Source of the DNA: Cyclina sinensis
Lineage: Eukaryota > Mollusca > Bivalvia > Venerida > Veneridae
DNA: 64,000 bases
Reading direction: 5' to 3'
Assembly: GCA_012932295.1 (NCBI GenBank)
Contig: JAAONU010000002.1
Coordinates: 15,971,388 to 16,035,387 of the forward strand
Shown here: positions 49,295 to 62,194 of the stretch, piece after piece
Layout of the letters: the number at the start of each line of letters is the position of its first letter
Numbering within the stretch: the stretch's first letter is position 1
Notes under the pieces: generated by a model
Told to the model about the DNA's origin: nothing
The model's database searches: none
Seen by the model: the letters and a program-made list of their open reading frames with translations, nothing else
Program-made: the position numbers and the translations under genes

Positions 49295-50690
49295 GAAACA
49301 AATGGTCCTGGGTCGCTCACCTGAAAAGAAACTACCAAACAACTGGTGGAGTGGGGGTGAAGGGCACATAAGGGATGAGTCGAATGACAGACAGTTCAAA
49401 TACCACATTAGATATAAAATATTTTTATACCTTTCAAAAAAGTCAATAGTAATATTAATAAAAAGACAAATTTGAAGTCTGTATGCAAACTTATACAAAT
49501 GGTTAAAATTTCAAAGAAATTTCTTCAAAAACAAGAAAGTAGGTCAGTAAGTCTAGGTCAGTCAAGGTCAAAGCTGAAGTCTGCAGGCAGATTTATACAA
49601 ATGGCTAAAAAATCATTTATGTAGCTTAAAAACAAGGAAGCAGGCCAGTAGGTCAAGAACAAAGGTGGGCGAAGGTTAAATACCTTCCTACCCCATCCAA
49701 TGTTTTTTTCGGAGTGAGGTACCCAGATGAGGTGAGTGGTGGCTGGGTACCCTGGTGAGAGACAAGATCTTCCAAAGCCAATCTAATAAACTAGGCAGTA
49801 CTGAACCATATGTATCCAAGTTTAAGGCCTTTCGCTTTCTTTAAAACTTTTTCCTTCATAACTCAATGTAAAACCACGTGACAACTGGGTAGGAGCAGAT
49901 TTTGATCCAGGGGCAACGATTTGTATGAACGTGGTAGAGTTCACTAGACAAAATATCAAAATCCTAGGCCTAATGGTTTCTGACAAGAAGATTTTTTAAG
50001 TTTTACCCATTTAAGTCTATGTAAAATAAAGTGACCATGGGCTCGGACCAATTCTGACCTCACAGCAATGATATACAACTTTAGCTGAGGTCCACTAGAT
50101 GCTATTAACCAATTATGTAAGCTGTAGCCTTTGTGGTTTCAGGCAAGAGGAATTTTTAAAACGTTTTTCTTATATAACTCTATGTAAGATCAAGTGACCC
50201 ACTGGGGCTGGGCCAGTTCTGATCCAGGGGCCATAAATTGTATATATTTGATAGAGGTCCACCAGACAATCTTTCACATCAAACATCTTAACTCTAGGCC
50301 TGATAGTTTCTGACAAAAAAGTTGTTTTTTTTTCTTAATGTCTATGTAAAATCAAGTGACCCCTGGGCTCGGGCCAAATTTGACCCCAGAGCTATGATTT
50401 ATATAACCTTTGTAGAGGTAGACTAGAGGCTATCAATCAAATATGTAAGCTCTAGGCCTTGTAGTTTCAGACATGAAGTGTTTTTATTTTTTAGGTTTTC
50501 CTTTCAGTTGCCATGGCAACCAGATTCTGCATGGAATTCCGTTTTTTATATAAATTTGAAAGAAGACCACACAAGGACCATTTCTGTAAAGTTTAATTGT
50601 AACTGACCAAGTGGTATAGGAGCAGATAATGTTTAAAGTCAAATGTGGACGACTGACAAAATAGCATACTGAAAGCTGTACTATTTAGTG
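49295..50690. repeat. Array of about 160-bp units inside a repeat element
   Basis: The phrase TCTATGTAAAATCAAGTGAC recurs at about 49861, 50010, 50176 and 50337. Each time it is followed by TGGGCTCGGGCC, GACCCCAG, GTAGAGGTCCACTAGA and TCTAGGCCT variants. The left edge carries a reversed tail of the family at 47235 (GGTCGCTCACCTGAAAAG). Confidence 0.7.
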
Positions 50691-52085
50691 AATTGGCATC
50701 TGGCTGACAACTGACAGTTGACAGTTTGCAAATTGTGACGACCTGGATGATATTCACTAAACATTAACAGTTCTTGAAAATTTTTGATCTGGCATCTGGC
50801 TGCCATTTGCCTATTCACTTAATTTTAACTATCCATGATTCTTATCAAATTGGCATCTGGCTATCAGTTGACAGTTGGCCATAAACAAATTTTGACGAAC
50901 TAGAATCTAGCTGCCAGTTGCCATTTGACATTTCACTTTATATCAACAATGCATGAAACATATCGAAATAGCATTTGGCTACCAGTTGACAATTGACGAT
51001 AAACAAATTTTGACGAACGGGCATCTGGCTGCCAGTTGCCATTTGCCAATTAACTATATATTAGGGATGGGAACGAATGTTCGAATATTCGAAAATCGAC
51101 CGAATATTCGAATCTGAAAATCAAATTCGAATATTCTAAAATGATCGATGATTAATACATAGCTGTTTCCCCGACAACGTACAGGTAATAAAACTGTACC
51201 AATGTTCGGATACCAAAATTCGGGTAACTGACTGAACTGAAAAACAAATATTTGCATATTGAATTTAGTATTCGTTCCCATCCCTACTATATATTAACAA
51301 TTCATGAAACATATCGAATTGGTATCTGGCTTCCAACTGACAGTTGACGATTTGCAAATTTTGACAATTCGGGCTCTTTGGAAAATTGGCATCTGGCTGC
51401 CATTTTCCAGTTGTCAATTCAAATTATATTAGCATTTCATGAAACACCTCAAATTGACGTCTGGCTTCCAAGTGACAGTTGACTGTTCGCGAATTTTGAC
51501 GAACTGGCACCTAGCTGCATGTTGCCAGTTACCAAATCAGTCAATGTCCAGAATTCATGCTTTTTGTCGAAATGGCATCTAGGTGTCAGTTGCCAGTTGA
51601 CAATTTGCAATCTTTGACGAATTGGCGTCTGGCTTCCATGTGACAATTTGCGAATTTTGACAAACTGGTACCTGGCTGCATGTTGCCAGTTACCAAATCA
51701 ATCAATGTCCATAATTCGTGCTTCTTATCAAAATGGCATCTAGGTGCCAGTTGCCAGTTGACAATTCGCAATTTTTGACGAATTGGCGTCTGGTTACATT
51801 TTCCAGTTGCCAAATCACTTAATATTCAGATTTCATATTACTTTTCTAATTGGCATCTACTTGCCACTTGTCAGTCGACAATTTGCAAACCTTTGATGAA
51901 TTAGCATCTGGCTGCCATTTGCAACTTGTCATTTCACGCAATGTTCAGAATTCATGCTACTTATCTGCTTGCCAGGTGCCAGTTGACAATTCACTAAATA
52001 TTAACTATTCAAGAAACATATGGCATCTGGCCACCAATTTTCGATTAACAATTCCAAGATTTTGACGAACTGGCACCTGGCGCAA
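50690..52085. repeat. 1.4-kb degenerate satellite built on GGCATCTGGCTGCCAGTTG
   Basis: About 18 units of 50-70 bp alternate between a TCTGGCTGCCAGTTGCCA type and a TCTGGCTTCCAGTTGACA type, joined by AATTTTGACGAACTGG. The effective period is a dimer of about 120-130 bp. A MITE interrupts it at 51062-51286. Confidence 0.8.
51062..51286. mobile_element. 225-bp hAT-like MITE with 8-bp target duplication
   Basis: The ends are perfect 17-bp inverted repeats (TAGGGATGGGAACGAAT and ATTCGTTCCCATCCCTA). Both sides carry the identical 8-bp CTATATAT (51054-51061 and 51287-51294). An 8-bp duplication with a TAGGG-type end is diagnostic of the hAT superfamily. The interior has TTCGAATATTCG palindromes and no transposase, so it depends on an enzyme encoded elsewhere. 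Confidence 0.9.
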
Positions 52086-53929
52086 TAGTACTTTTCAAAA
52101 ATGCGTGTTGCCATCAGTTATTTAAAATTAAATAAAGCCGCAGTCGCTAAGAAGTAGCATAGTTGTTTCTTGTGTTTAAGTAATTATGACGACAGCTGTC
52201 ACTGTTGAGGCGTTCCTTTCGTAATGTTTCAGTGTCTGTGCGACCTTGCACAATCGCCTTATCTTAATGCATCGGTTGATAAAATATTTAGGTTTCTAAG
52301 CGTGTTTACAAAAAAGTTATATTAGACTTTCCTTAAAAATTTACATCCATGCATTGCATCAGATTATTTGCCAATTTTCCACGAGATTAGAGTTCAAGTC
52401 TGCTTACGTATGCATTACTTAAGTACTGTCTACTTAGACAACGAATCGATTTCCTTACGAAAATGTCAGAGTTTGAAGCAATGCGAACAGAAGCAAGTGT
52501 TTACTTATCCTTAAATGCTTGTAAAAAAGTGACAGCAGATTTTGATCAAACGGGAAAAGCACTATATATATAAATGTGTCACTTCAGCTCTAGTATTGAA
52601 AACCTCACATTTGTAAGAAACTCATTTTCATTTCTACAAAAAATACCTTAAATACATACACAAATAACCTATTCATTAAGTTCAGAAAGTGGAGATTATT
52701 GCAGAAAAATAGTTGACACAGTTATGTAACTTGAGAGCTTTATGACCTTTTGTACTTGTTAGTAAAAGTGTAAAGTGCCTAGTCATTACTATTTGTTGAA
52801 GATGGCCTATGTATTGGTCAGTAAGTTAAGTATGGAGCCATTGGTACCGGTAAAAATTTAGATATATCTAACTTGCTGAAACAGGTTAAACGTACCTATT
52901 TTATAAAGTGCATAAAGGGGAGATAACAAAGAAAAAATGGATGCTGCAGAAATCTAACTTGCCAGGATCATGTCGATAATATTGATAAATAAAGTGTGAA
53001 TAATATAAAGCCATTGGTACACGTAGAACTTAGATATACCCAACTTGCCGAAATAGTTAGCCATACGGACGTTCAGACGTACAGGCAGACAGTAAAATTA
53101 CTATATGTCGGAAGCATAACAATTTAAAATGAGTATAATAAGGCTGTCTTTACAAATCTACATAACAATACATAGTAATGTTGAAATCAAAATACCTTTG
53201 GTTTTAACGAAACGAAGAAAAAAACATTGCGTGAAACATGCAAAACAGATTTATTGTACCTATACTATTTAACCACGAAAAACACTTTTTTCTCCAGATT
53301 TTGAACACTGAATAATATTCTTAATTATCTGAACATATCAGAACACGTTGCCCCCACCCTCCCACACATAAGATTCTCTTTTTGTAAAAGTATGTATTCC
53401 AGAAAAGAATTATTTTTATGCAGAATTCAAATTCGCTAAATGACTAGAAATAACGTTGTTTATGCGTTTGTCATAATTGAACTGAGAATTCAATCATGTA
53501 TGCTCACAAATAACTGTCCGTAGCATTCTTTTTCTCAAAGTACGATGCTGTCCGGTAATCTTGTGCACCTAAGCACTTACCGGCTAATTTACTACGAATC
53601 AAATAAATACAAAAACAATCATTATTATTTTCCTATTTGCAAAAATCTTAATGAGACAAATATTTTTTGGAAATAACTCATTGAACTGCAGGGGTGCAAC
53701 CGTGTAAACACTTACCACCATGCTTAATTCCAACCATTCAATTGTCCGGTGATCTTGCGCAAGTGTTATGAATGACGTCACGGTAGCTCGTTTTTAAAGT
53801 ATGGTGTACCAGTAGCACTATCAATATAAATTTTGTGAGCCCTATTAATGAAAAGTTAATTTAAACTGTTCAAACTGTCCAAACAAAACTGTAACACAAA
53901 CTTATTTACATCAAGGTATTGTTTTGTTT
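52086..53929. other. Intergenic DNA, nothing recognised
   Basis: AT-rich, with no supported gene. An imperfect local duplication around GAGCCATTGGTAC lies at 52830-53030. Confidence 0.4.
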
Positions 53930-55020
53930 TTACTGTTCACTACTACACCTGGGACATCTGAAATCATCACTATCAGTCAGTGCCTCAATTTTTGTACAGA
54001 ATTTCAGATGTACCCATTGACTTTACACTTTACAACACCCCCAGTTAACAACTTTAATGCTCTTATCTAGATTCAAAGCCTCTGGTTGGAATTTGCCACA
54101 CACTGAACAACATTCTATATCAACATCTCCACTTGATTCTGTATTTATTTCAATGACTGTCTTTTGTCTTGCTTTTTTTTGCTGGAGCTTTTCCTCTCTC
54201 TGAATTTAGTTTTGGACCTTTCCCTTTTCTCTTTCTTGCTAACTGTATCAGTTTTTGCCTTCATCACTGTTCGTACACTTGGCTCTCTTGTTTATGTCAC
54301 TGTCAACACTTTCATATATAGTCTTGTCACTCCGTGAAAATGGAGGATTAAACACCTTCTTCCTTTTGCCTAACTTTTGTTTTTCCTTCTCAGTATTTTC
54401 CTTTTTCTTCTCTTTCTGTTTTTCTCTTCTTCCATTGCTTTCTTTTTCTCATAGTAATTATCTTCTGTTATTGTAGGTGCATATGGTGGCACAAAAGTAC
54501 TCCTTATTTTCTTAAGTTCTACATTTTCTTTCTGCTGAATGAAGTCATTAGATTTTTCGTCAAACAGTATTTTCACTGTCCTATTGTCCTTTCGTTCAGG
54601 TGGTGTTACACAGGGATCAAATGGAAATATGCCAGTCTTCTTATAACCTAACATTATTACATTATTACAGTCATAGAATTTTGATATGCAGTACCTATCG
54701 TCTTTGGCAGATCTTCCCCCTATCACGCGGCTGGGGTGACTGTGCAATAGCTTATGGCACCCTCTGCTGAGACTCATTTTAAATGGGCTGAATACTGAAA
54801 CATCAAGTGGCTGTAGACAGTGACTGCAATGAAAGGGTAAAACAAGCAAATGTATGTTCTCCTCTCTTGCTGTTTCAATAATATCATGTGTAACATGGGT
54901 GCAAAGTCCATCATAAAGAAGTATACAATGCCTTGCTGTTACATGCTGTATGAAATGATTCTTGAAAAAAAATCCAGCAATTCCAAAATTACCACCGAGA
55001 CTAAATCTTTTATTTCCACG
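53930..55020 (-). pseudogene. Pogo/Tigger-type (DDE) transposase, C-terminal part with zinc finger, broken
   Basis: On the minus strand the frame is open from 55020 to 54370. It encodes the end of a DDE transposase core: L-L-Y-D-G-L-C-T-H, then I-H-L-L-V-L-P-F-H-C-S-H-C-L-Q-P-L-D-V and G-Y-K-K-T-G-I-F-P-F-D-P. A Lys/Arg-rich stretch follows. Further down (54150-53930) lies a PHD-like finger: C-C-S-V-C-G, C-C-K-V, W-V-H-L-K-F-C and F-R-C-P-R-C. An in-frame stop sits inside this finger, and more stops separate it from the core. The N-terminal helix-turn-helix and first catalytic Asp are missing, so the copy is dead. Confidence 0.8.
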
Positions 55021-57255
55021 TCACGCGTTGTTCTGTTACGTCCAAATTTTCCAAACGTTTTGCTATCCAACTGACGCAGTTCCCGAACTTATTTTAATAT
55101 TTAACAACATCATTGTGTACTGACCATCCCCATCCACCCCAAAAAAAATTTTGAATGAAATTGCGTTTTTCGTCCAGTATTGGCAAAATGAGAGCCTCGA
55201 CTTATATTAACATAAATTACGAATATTTTTTTTCCAGTTTTATGTTTCAAACAGGATTATATTTATGTAACAGAACAAATTATGTATTATTAACTGAAGA
55301 TACAACTTTGCCTTAATGTAGTTGATGTTTCCAGGAAATCTGCTGTTTTCTTTGATCTTAAAAATGCAACAGGTTTTACAATAGTGTCTAATTTTTCTAC
55401 TCCCGTCGAGCTATGTCTTATTTTTAACAGCTGCCTTTTCATTGTTCTTTACAAATACGCTATTGTTTGCTGAAATATAACTACAAAATACTGACTTTTT
55501 TCAATGTGTTATTCTGCTTGTAAAAGCGAGTAGAGTTCTCGCCCCTAACAGTTAATAATGCAAAATTAATTCGAAAACTATATACGAAAATTGGCCAGAC
55601 AATGATTAACATGCAATGTTAGTTACTCGAATAATAAAAAACGCATGTATGAACACAGTATAAGACACCAAGCTTCATAAAGCATTAACACTGGATAATA
55701 GAAATGAGTGAAGGTCTAAGGAATAACACCAAGTGTGTGATGAATCATTAATTAGAAAAAAACATTTCGCACGTTTTTGTGTAGAAAAGGAAGTATGAAA
55801 TAAAATATAGTCGACTCCAAATGACAAACATGCAAAATGCATTTATCCTTTAAATATGAAGAAAATTGGATGATACATTAAGCTACATGATATGGAATTT
55901 TGATTATTCCAACACAGTACACAAGACGATGAAAGAGTACAAAGCAAGATTAAATGAAACGTTATGCAAGTTTAAAGGCTTACAATCAATAATAGAATTA
56001 AGCAAAACGCAAGTTCCAATGTAATCAAGCAATATGGAATCAAGCATAATGTAAGTACCAATGTCACCAAGCAAGATGGAATTAATGCATAATTTTGTTT
56101 CAGTCTTACCGTTGCCTACATAATTTCCTTTGGGATTTAAATGAGCTGAAATATATTCAAAACATTTTCATAGATGTTTTGTTTTATATTTTCTTTTACT
56201 ATTTCCATCAGATGTCTTTTACTTAAGATGTTTTAATGTTACATTCAGCTAGATCTGAAGACGTCCCATTCATTATGCTTCTGTTATTACATACATTGAA
56301 TATATTTTTTCTTCAACTGAAATGTCATCCAATGTTGCTTGTTTTAATATTAACATTTTCTCAATAAAAATGCAATTTCTTCGTAGCACATAGAGTTTAT
56401 GGAGTGTATTCTTCAGGAATAAATGCTGCAAAGGAGGGAGCAAAGTGACTAACTGCATGTTTTATTCCTGAAGAATACACTTCATTAACTCTATCTGGCA
56501 TAGTGCGAAGCCTACTTTTTTGACCAATCACTGCTTACGGTTTCTTAACTTTGTTTGATTGACAACTGGGAACACCAATTAAGCAAAAAGTGTGTTTACG
56601 TAGACAAGTAGGCGTTTCTTACTTTGAAAATTTCAAAACATTAAGTGAAATCAGTAATGTTCTGGATACTCCATTTATCATTCAAAATGTGGATGATAAG
56701 ATTTCTGATCTAAATGCTGAAAATTAAAACTGAAACAAAACAAAAATGACCAATAGTTATCATATTGATTCGATGAAAAATGTGCGTCAGCTGAAACCCA
56801 CAGTTGATTACTCGCTTACATTTTTTGTGCCATCGTGTCTTAAAATAGTAACATTACTGAAAAATGGTAAAAAGTTCATTATGGAAATTTAACTTTAATT
56901 CATTAAAACAATTGGATTCAAAACTGACATTTCAGTGAGTCAGATCATATATTAAACTGATTGATGTTGTAGCCTTGTAGCCTAACAATTATTATGCTAT
57001 TTCAGTTAAACCATTCAATTTTTGTTTCTAATAGACTAGTAAACTTGTTCTATTATTTTGAACCATTCATTACAACTTGCGAAATTGTATTTTTCGTATT
57101 TGTTATTCTCTCGTTCCAAGTCCACAGAAATTACATTGTGAGTGAGCGACATAGGGTCATATTGATTTTTTTGTATTATAAAATCCCTTAAATTCAATGC
57201 ATGGTGAGCAGCATTGATAACTGATGATCTTCTTGCTTGAAATTCACCAAAATTA
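55021..57255. other. Intergenic DNA with a 32-bp hairpin
   Basis: No gene is supported. Arms at 56392-56423 and 56461-56492 (core GTGTATTCTTCAGGAATAAA) are inverted copies, about 30 of 32 matching, with a loop of about 37 bp. Confidence 0.55.
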
Positions 57256-57258
57256 AGC

Positions 57259-57341
57259 TGCAGGTGAGCGAAAAATGATTATCTAAAATCTCCATATTTT
57301 ACTAGGTGAGCTGAATGCCTTATAATGGTTCTCTTGTTTAC
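57259..57341 (+). repeat. Tail fragment of the 47235-type repeat
   Basis: The pieces CAGGTGAGCGAAAAATGA and GGTGAGCTGAATGCC...GGTTCTCTTGTTTA correspond to two degraded right ends of the family at 47235-47932. Confidence 0.45.
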
Positions 57342-57619
57342 AATTTCCTTTAATATAACATTCCTATACTTTATATACTTTAATATGATGTTCCTATACA
57401 ATCATTAAGGAAGTTGTTTACTATTACATGAAATGACACCAAGGTTCTGAATATTAATTAGTGGGCTGGATAATAAAATGCATGCAAATTCTTCTGAAGA
57501 AGAGCAGCACTCTCTAGGAATTAAAGTAGCACTCTTAAGGAATTAAGCTGACCTATGTTTTTCTTCAGAAATGAATTGATATTTAAAAAAACTGCGTGAA
57601 CTGTGATTGGTCAGAAATA

Positions 57620-58230
57620 TTGGTTGCACACTATTATCAGGTTGGTCATGACCAATAGATGACTAGTGTTGTTTTCAGCAGAACCGAGTCTAAAAATGTC
57701 TGCAGAATGCTTTAGCCCAGGTTCCTCAAACTTAATAGGTCAGTTGGTCATGAACAGAAGATGACCCTTATTTTCATTTTGGACACCAGCTTAAGGATTA
57801 GGACAGAATGACATTGAACAGAAAAAACCGTTTCTGATTAGTATCTCGGCATTTGCTTCTCAAATTCGAATAGCCAGTTGGTCATGACCAGTGCATGACA
57901 ACTTTATTATATAAGTTAGCAGGTCAAAGGTCAACGCCGCGGCGGCATTGCAAAGCAAAATATTTTCCAAATCTACAGAACGCTTGAACCTGTACTACTA
58001 AAATGTCAGATTGAATATAACCAGTAGATGACTGTTATTGCCTTTTTTTCAAGTCACCAGATCTCAGGTCATTGGCACGGTGACATTGCACAGCAAAACT
58101 GTTTCATGTCAATATCTGGAAAAAGCTTTAGCTCAGGCTTCTCAAACTTACTAGGCAAGTTGTTCATGACTTGCAGATGGTCCCATACCCTTTTAAGAAT
58201 CACTTGGTCAAACGTCAATTCACAGTGACA
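57620..58230. repeat. Degenerate tandem repeat, period about 140-190 bp
   Basis: Three to four units share TTTAGCTCAGG, TTCTCAAACTTA, GGTCAGTTGGTCATGAC and GATGAC, followed by GGTCA and GTGACATTG...ACAG. The first unit abuts the retroelement remnant. It may derive from its polymerase region, since the minus strand repeats M-T-N-L-P-S-K-F-E. Confidence 0.55.
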
Positions 58231-58234
58231 ATGA

Positions 58235-60178
58235 ACAGTAAATAAAACTGCCTTAACCTTGTCTGGGACATCCTTCTTTCCGTCAGCACTAAAAAATATG
58301 GCCATAAAATTTGACCTCTGTCAGCCCTAATTTACATTTATCGGCATTAAACCTCAAACCGGCAACTCTAGCTTTGTCTAGAACTTGTTATGGTCATGCT
58401 CTGATCTTGTTTTTCCCCAAACAAGTTTGTCGTCTACAGTTGAAGTTTCACCTGACAGGCCTTCAAATGTATCATCAATTTTCCTATTGAGTATATCTTG
58501 GCTAGATCTGATGCCCATCGGTTACCTTTAATAGCGATACCTGGAAAAGGGGCTGTTAAATGTGGTCAGATACGATGACTTTTCATCGAGTGTAATCAAT
58601 CAGTACCCTTAGTGGCGTCTAATATACTGAAATACTTAGCGCCAGACAATTTTGACGTAATGTCGTCTATAGTCCTTATAGGATAATGCGGTCTGCGTAT
58701 GTTATCATTGAGAGCTTTGGGGTCCAGATATACCTAAAGTTTTCTATTGGGTTTCTTTACACAGAACAGAGAGTTAACCCACTCTCTCGGTTCTTTAACA
58801 TTACAAATTACCCTTTTTGTCTCCATACTGTCAAGTTCTGCCTGTAGTTTGACCAGTAAACCAAACGGAACTATTTTAGGGGGACACACTGTAGGTACAG
58901 CATTTTCTATCAAGTGTAAAGAACAAGTTCCCTAAAGTAAACCTATGCCATTGAATAACTCATCATATTCCTGCCTTATTACATTTGTATTTAACTGTAA
59001 AGTGTGTGTTACTTTGTTGTTTACAAAGTATGTCAATTTGATAAACTGCAAATCAAGAGATGTATTTAGACTGATGAGTGGCAGTGCCGCACTTTCTACT
59101 ACAAAGAATTCCTCATTGACAACCATACCTTTCTATTCACATGTTAAGTTCACTTTGCCGTGAACGACCAGTCGGTTTCCTGTGTAAGAAGTGAGCCTCA
59201 ATAATGATGGTTCAAGTCGAAACCTCAAATTCAAGTTTTTTAAAATTCTCATTGGAATGCAATTTATTTGTGAACCTGTGTCTATTTTATATTTGATTTT
59301 GAATATACTTTTCTCTTTGCCAAACAAAATATCAACACAAATCTGATCAGGTTTAGAAGTACTCTACCGTATCTACATAGAACTCTGAACTGACATTGTC
59401 CGAAAAATTACATTCCTCATACACTTCATGCACGTTTTGCCTTATCTACAGAGCTTTGCAAAGTGTCCTTATCTCCCACATTTATAACATTTTTTGTCTC
59501 TGTCAAAACATTCATTTTCTGAACCATGTCGGCTTTGTACACAGTTATTTTTGCGGTTTGTAACTCAAGTGTTCAGGCCGTCGGTCCCTTCCAACTTGCG
59601 TTCGAGGCCGTCTGTCAAGAGCGTCTCTTTTTTGTGTCCGGTGACGTCCACGACCACTATTCGGCTAAAAACGTCCACCTGCTGGGGTACTTGCCCACCA
59701 ATCGCTTGTGCCTGTGTTCATTGTAGTTCTAATGTATGAGCGATATCTAGACATTTCTCGCGAGTCAGTTGAGATCCTTCCATGATGAACTTTTCTCGGA
59801 TTTTTGGAGTTTTCACACAAAACACAATGTGATCACGAATAATTTCATCACGCAACTCTTGTCTGTAATCACAGTCTACAAGTAAACACTAAGTCTGTCA
59901 CAAACTGCTCAAAAGGTTCATTTTCTTACCGAACTCTGTTTTTGAACATGTATCTATTGTAATTTCTACTGTTTTTGTTGCTAATGGTTCAATAAACATA
60001 AATTCATAACGTTCCTTGAATTTTTTGAATGCATTAGATAAGTCCCGTTATTCCCAATTCATTTTCGGCGTATCTGTTTTAACTTCCATTTTTCTCTTGA
60101 ATTCTGTCAAGTCTGTGCAAATTACACTATTTTATTTTCTAAACTTCTAAGTCCTCTAACTATTGTAATCCATAATTT
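58235..60178 (-). pseudogene. Decayed Ty3-type retrotransposon (gag, protease, reverse transcriptase)
   Basis: Read on the minus strand, 60150-59750 is a gag region (M-N-W-E start, then I-V-F-C-V-K-T-P-K-I-R-E-K in one frame). Near 59490-59447 is a CCHC zinc knuckle with a stop inside (C-Y-K-C-G-R-stop-G-H-F-A-K-L-C). At 59290-59230 is an aspartic protease site (K-I-D-T-G-S-Q-I-N-C-I-P). From 58900 to 58240 is the start of a reverse transcriptase (E-L-D-S-M-E, E-W-V-N-S, V-K-K-P-N), with several stops and frame changes. Integrase, RNase H and the 3' LTR are absent. The order gag-PR-RT fits the Ty3 group rather than a host gene. No part is functional. Confidence 0.8.
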
Positions 60179-60190
60179 CTTCTGACACCA

Positions 60191-60426
60191 TGTTATATAC
60201 TGGGTTATATAAATAATAATCTCGTAATGAGAATTCACTAAATGTGATGACACAAGACGCGTAAACAGTACAACTGCTTTCATATAGAACTACAACATAC
60301 TTGTACAACTGCATCTGATAGACTGCTCATTAGAGAACATGTACTGTCACTTATAAATGTAGAGAGAGACAACTCTAGCTAAATGATAATAATCAGATAC
60401 AACAGTTATTCTTCCGTACTACGACA
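60191..60426 (-). repeat. Candidate 5' LTR and primer-binding site of the Ty3-type element
   Basis: On the minus strand the stretch begins TGTCGTAGTACGG and ends GTATATAACA, so it has TG...CA ends. TGGTGTCAGAAG follows at once (60190-60179), in the position of a tRNA primer-binding site, just before gag. There is no second LTR to confirm the borders. Confidence 0.55.
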
Positions 60427-61380
60427 TCACCAAAGTGGGTAAAAATAATCAAAACACATACACTACTGCAGTTTACATGGAACATATCGAGGGCTGAACG
60501 CTAAACTAGTGTAAGTGACATATTTAACAAAATTCACTTTTTTGCTATATTCATGTGTAAAAATACCTTATCTGTCTCCTGTATAAGTATTATCTTTGAT
60601 TTTCAGTATCAAATAAAATAATCTCAAAATATGACAAATGACGTAAATGAAAAGGTGCCCTTTTTAAATGTGAAACTAGCCTAAGTGACATAGGCATTTA
60701 CATTCGTTTCAAATTCAACTTTTTTCACATCCATTTATATGTAAAATGTTTAAGTGTTAAAAGTAGGTAAAAATTCTCTTGAAGTATTTACCACTTCAAA
60801 GTATTTGACATAGTATAGGTGAAAGTTGCAAGATATTAAGGGTTTTAGAGAAAAATTATGCTGGTAAAAATGTATAAGTCACTTACACAGTTTTCACATT
60901 AACATTTCAAGTTTTCGTAAAGAAGTTTAAATGTAAAGCTAGTCTAAGTGCACTAAACTCTCACTATTATACATGTGATTACTTCATAAGTGATGTCATC
61001 AACTGTATGATACTATATTGTCCTTTTCCAGGGGTAGGAAAAGTGAAAACAAAACAACATTTAGTTCGTTAAAAACATACATTAATTTTTATGTAAACCG
61101 ACACAGTTTTTTTGATGTCAAAGAAGAGTTGAGATTCACAAAAGGTAAGAAAATGTTTTATTTTATTAGAATTTACAATTTATACTTGTATTAATTTTCA
61201 AATTTTTAGTAAACATTATGACAAGCTTAAGGCAATTATTAAAATCGTTTATATTGTGTTTTATTTTAATCCCCTAATGTTCTTCCTAACTTATTTCCTT
61301 AAAAAATTCTTATGTGTTCATATTATATCACAATTGATTAAGATAAAAGATAATATTATAAAAAGCCAATAATGTTTTTA
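60427..61380. other. Intergenic DNA with scattered AAACTAG..AAGTGACAT repeats
   Basis: The phrase 'AAACTAGYSTAAGTGACAT' appears at about 60502, 60672 and (weaker) 60935, within AT-rich DNA. No gene is supported. Confidence 0.4.
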
Positions 61381-61699
61381 CATCATCAGACATAGATCAC
61401 TTGGGTCAGGTATTGTGATCGCTCACAGTCTGTTGTCCGTCTGTTTGGCATCAGTCATCTGTCCACTTTTATTCAAACAACATCTCATCAGAAACAACAT
61501 ATGGATGGCTGATGTTGATGACTATTGGCAGGGAATTTCTTATATTGACCTCTACAGAAGTTGCTTGAAGAATTCCATTCCATGCAATACTCTAGTTAAC
61601 ATAACAATCAAAATGAAAAACTGTAACAGTTACATTCTGCATAATGTCGCTAACTGTGATGATAGGACAGTCCATAACAAGAGCCATGTTACACATGGT

Positions 61700-62127
61700 T
61701 AATCCCCCCGCCGGGAAAAAGCTACCTGAAGGTTGTACTTTCAAACACTCAATGTAATAATGTTTGAAGAAAATCCCACAAAAAAGGCAAGGCATAGTTA
61801 TTGTTCTTGCAAACTGCACTTCCTACCAATGTGCTATGTCAGTGTATTAAGTTTGAAGAAAATCGCTCAAGCACTTTTGGAGTTATGCTTCGAACAAAGT
61901 TTTTCAATTAAATCTGATAAAGGGGAATAATTCTAAAAGTAGGAAAGGTAGAGTTATTATTCTTAACACTGCACCTCCTCCAAATGTGCTCTTTCAGTAT
62001 ATGAAGTTTGAAGAAAATCACTCAAGTACTTTTGGAGTTATGCCCCGGACAAAACTGGAATAGACGCACGCACGGACGGACAGAGACCATTTCTAATATC
62101 CCCTCCGCTTTTGGCGGGGGGATAAGA
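61700..62127. mobile_element. Short element with GC-rich inverted ends (copy 1)
   Basis: The left end TTAATCCCCCCGCC is the inverse of the right end GGCGGGGGGATAA. The interior has two to three degraded units of the 157-bp repeat described for copy 2 and a stretch of ACGGACGG type before the right end. No transposase frame is present. Confidence 0.65.
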
Positions 62128-62194
62128 AGTTCAAGAATTCAAGAATTAAATATACATGTATATGCTGGGATTTTTAAAAATGTAAACAAGTAAA

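Noticed and set aside
51054..51281. 75-codon minus-strand frame
   Set aside because: Lies inside the hAT-like MITE and encodes nothing recognisable.
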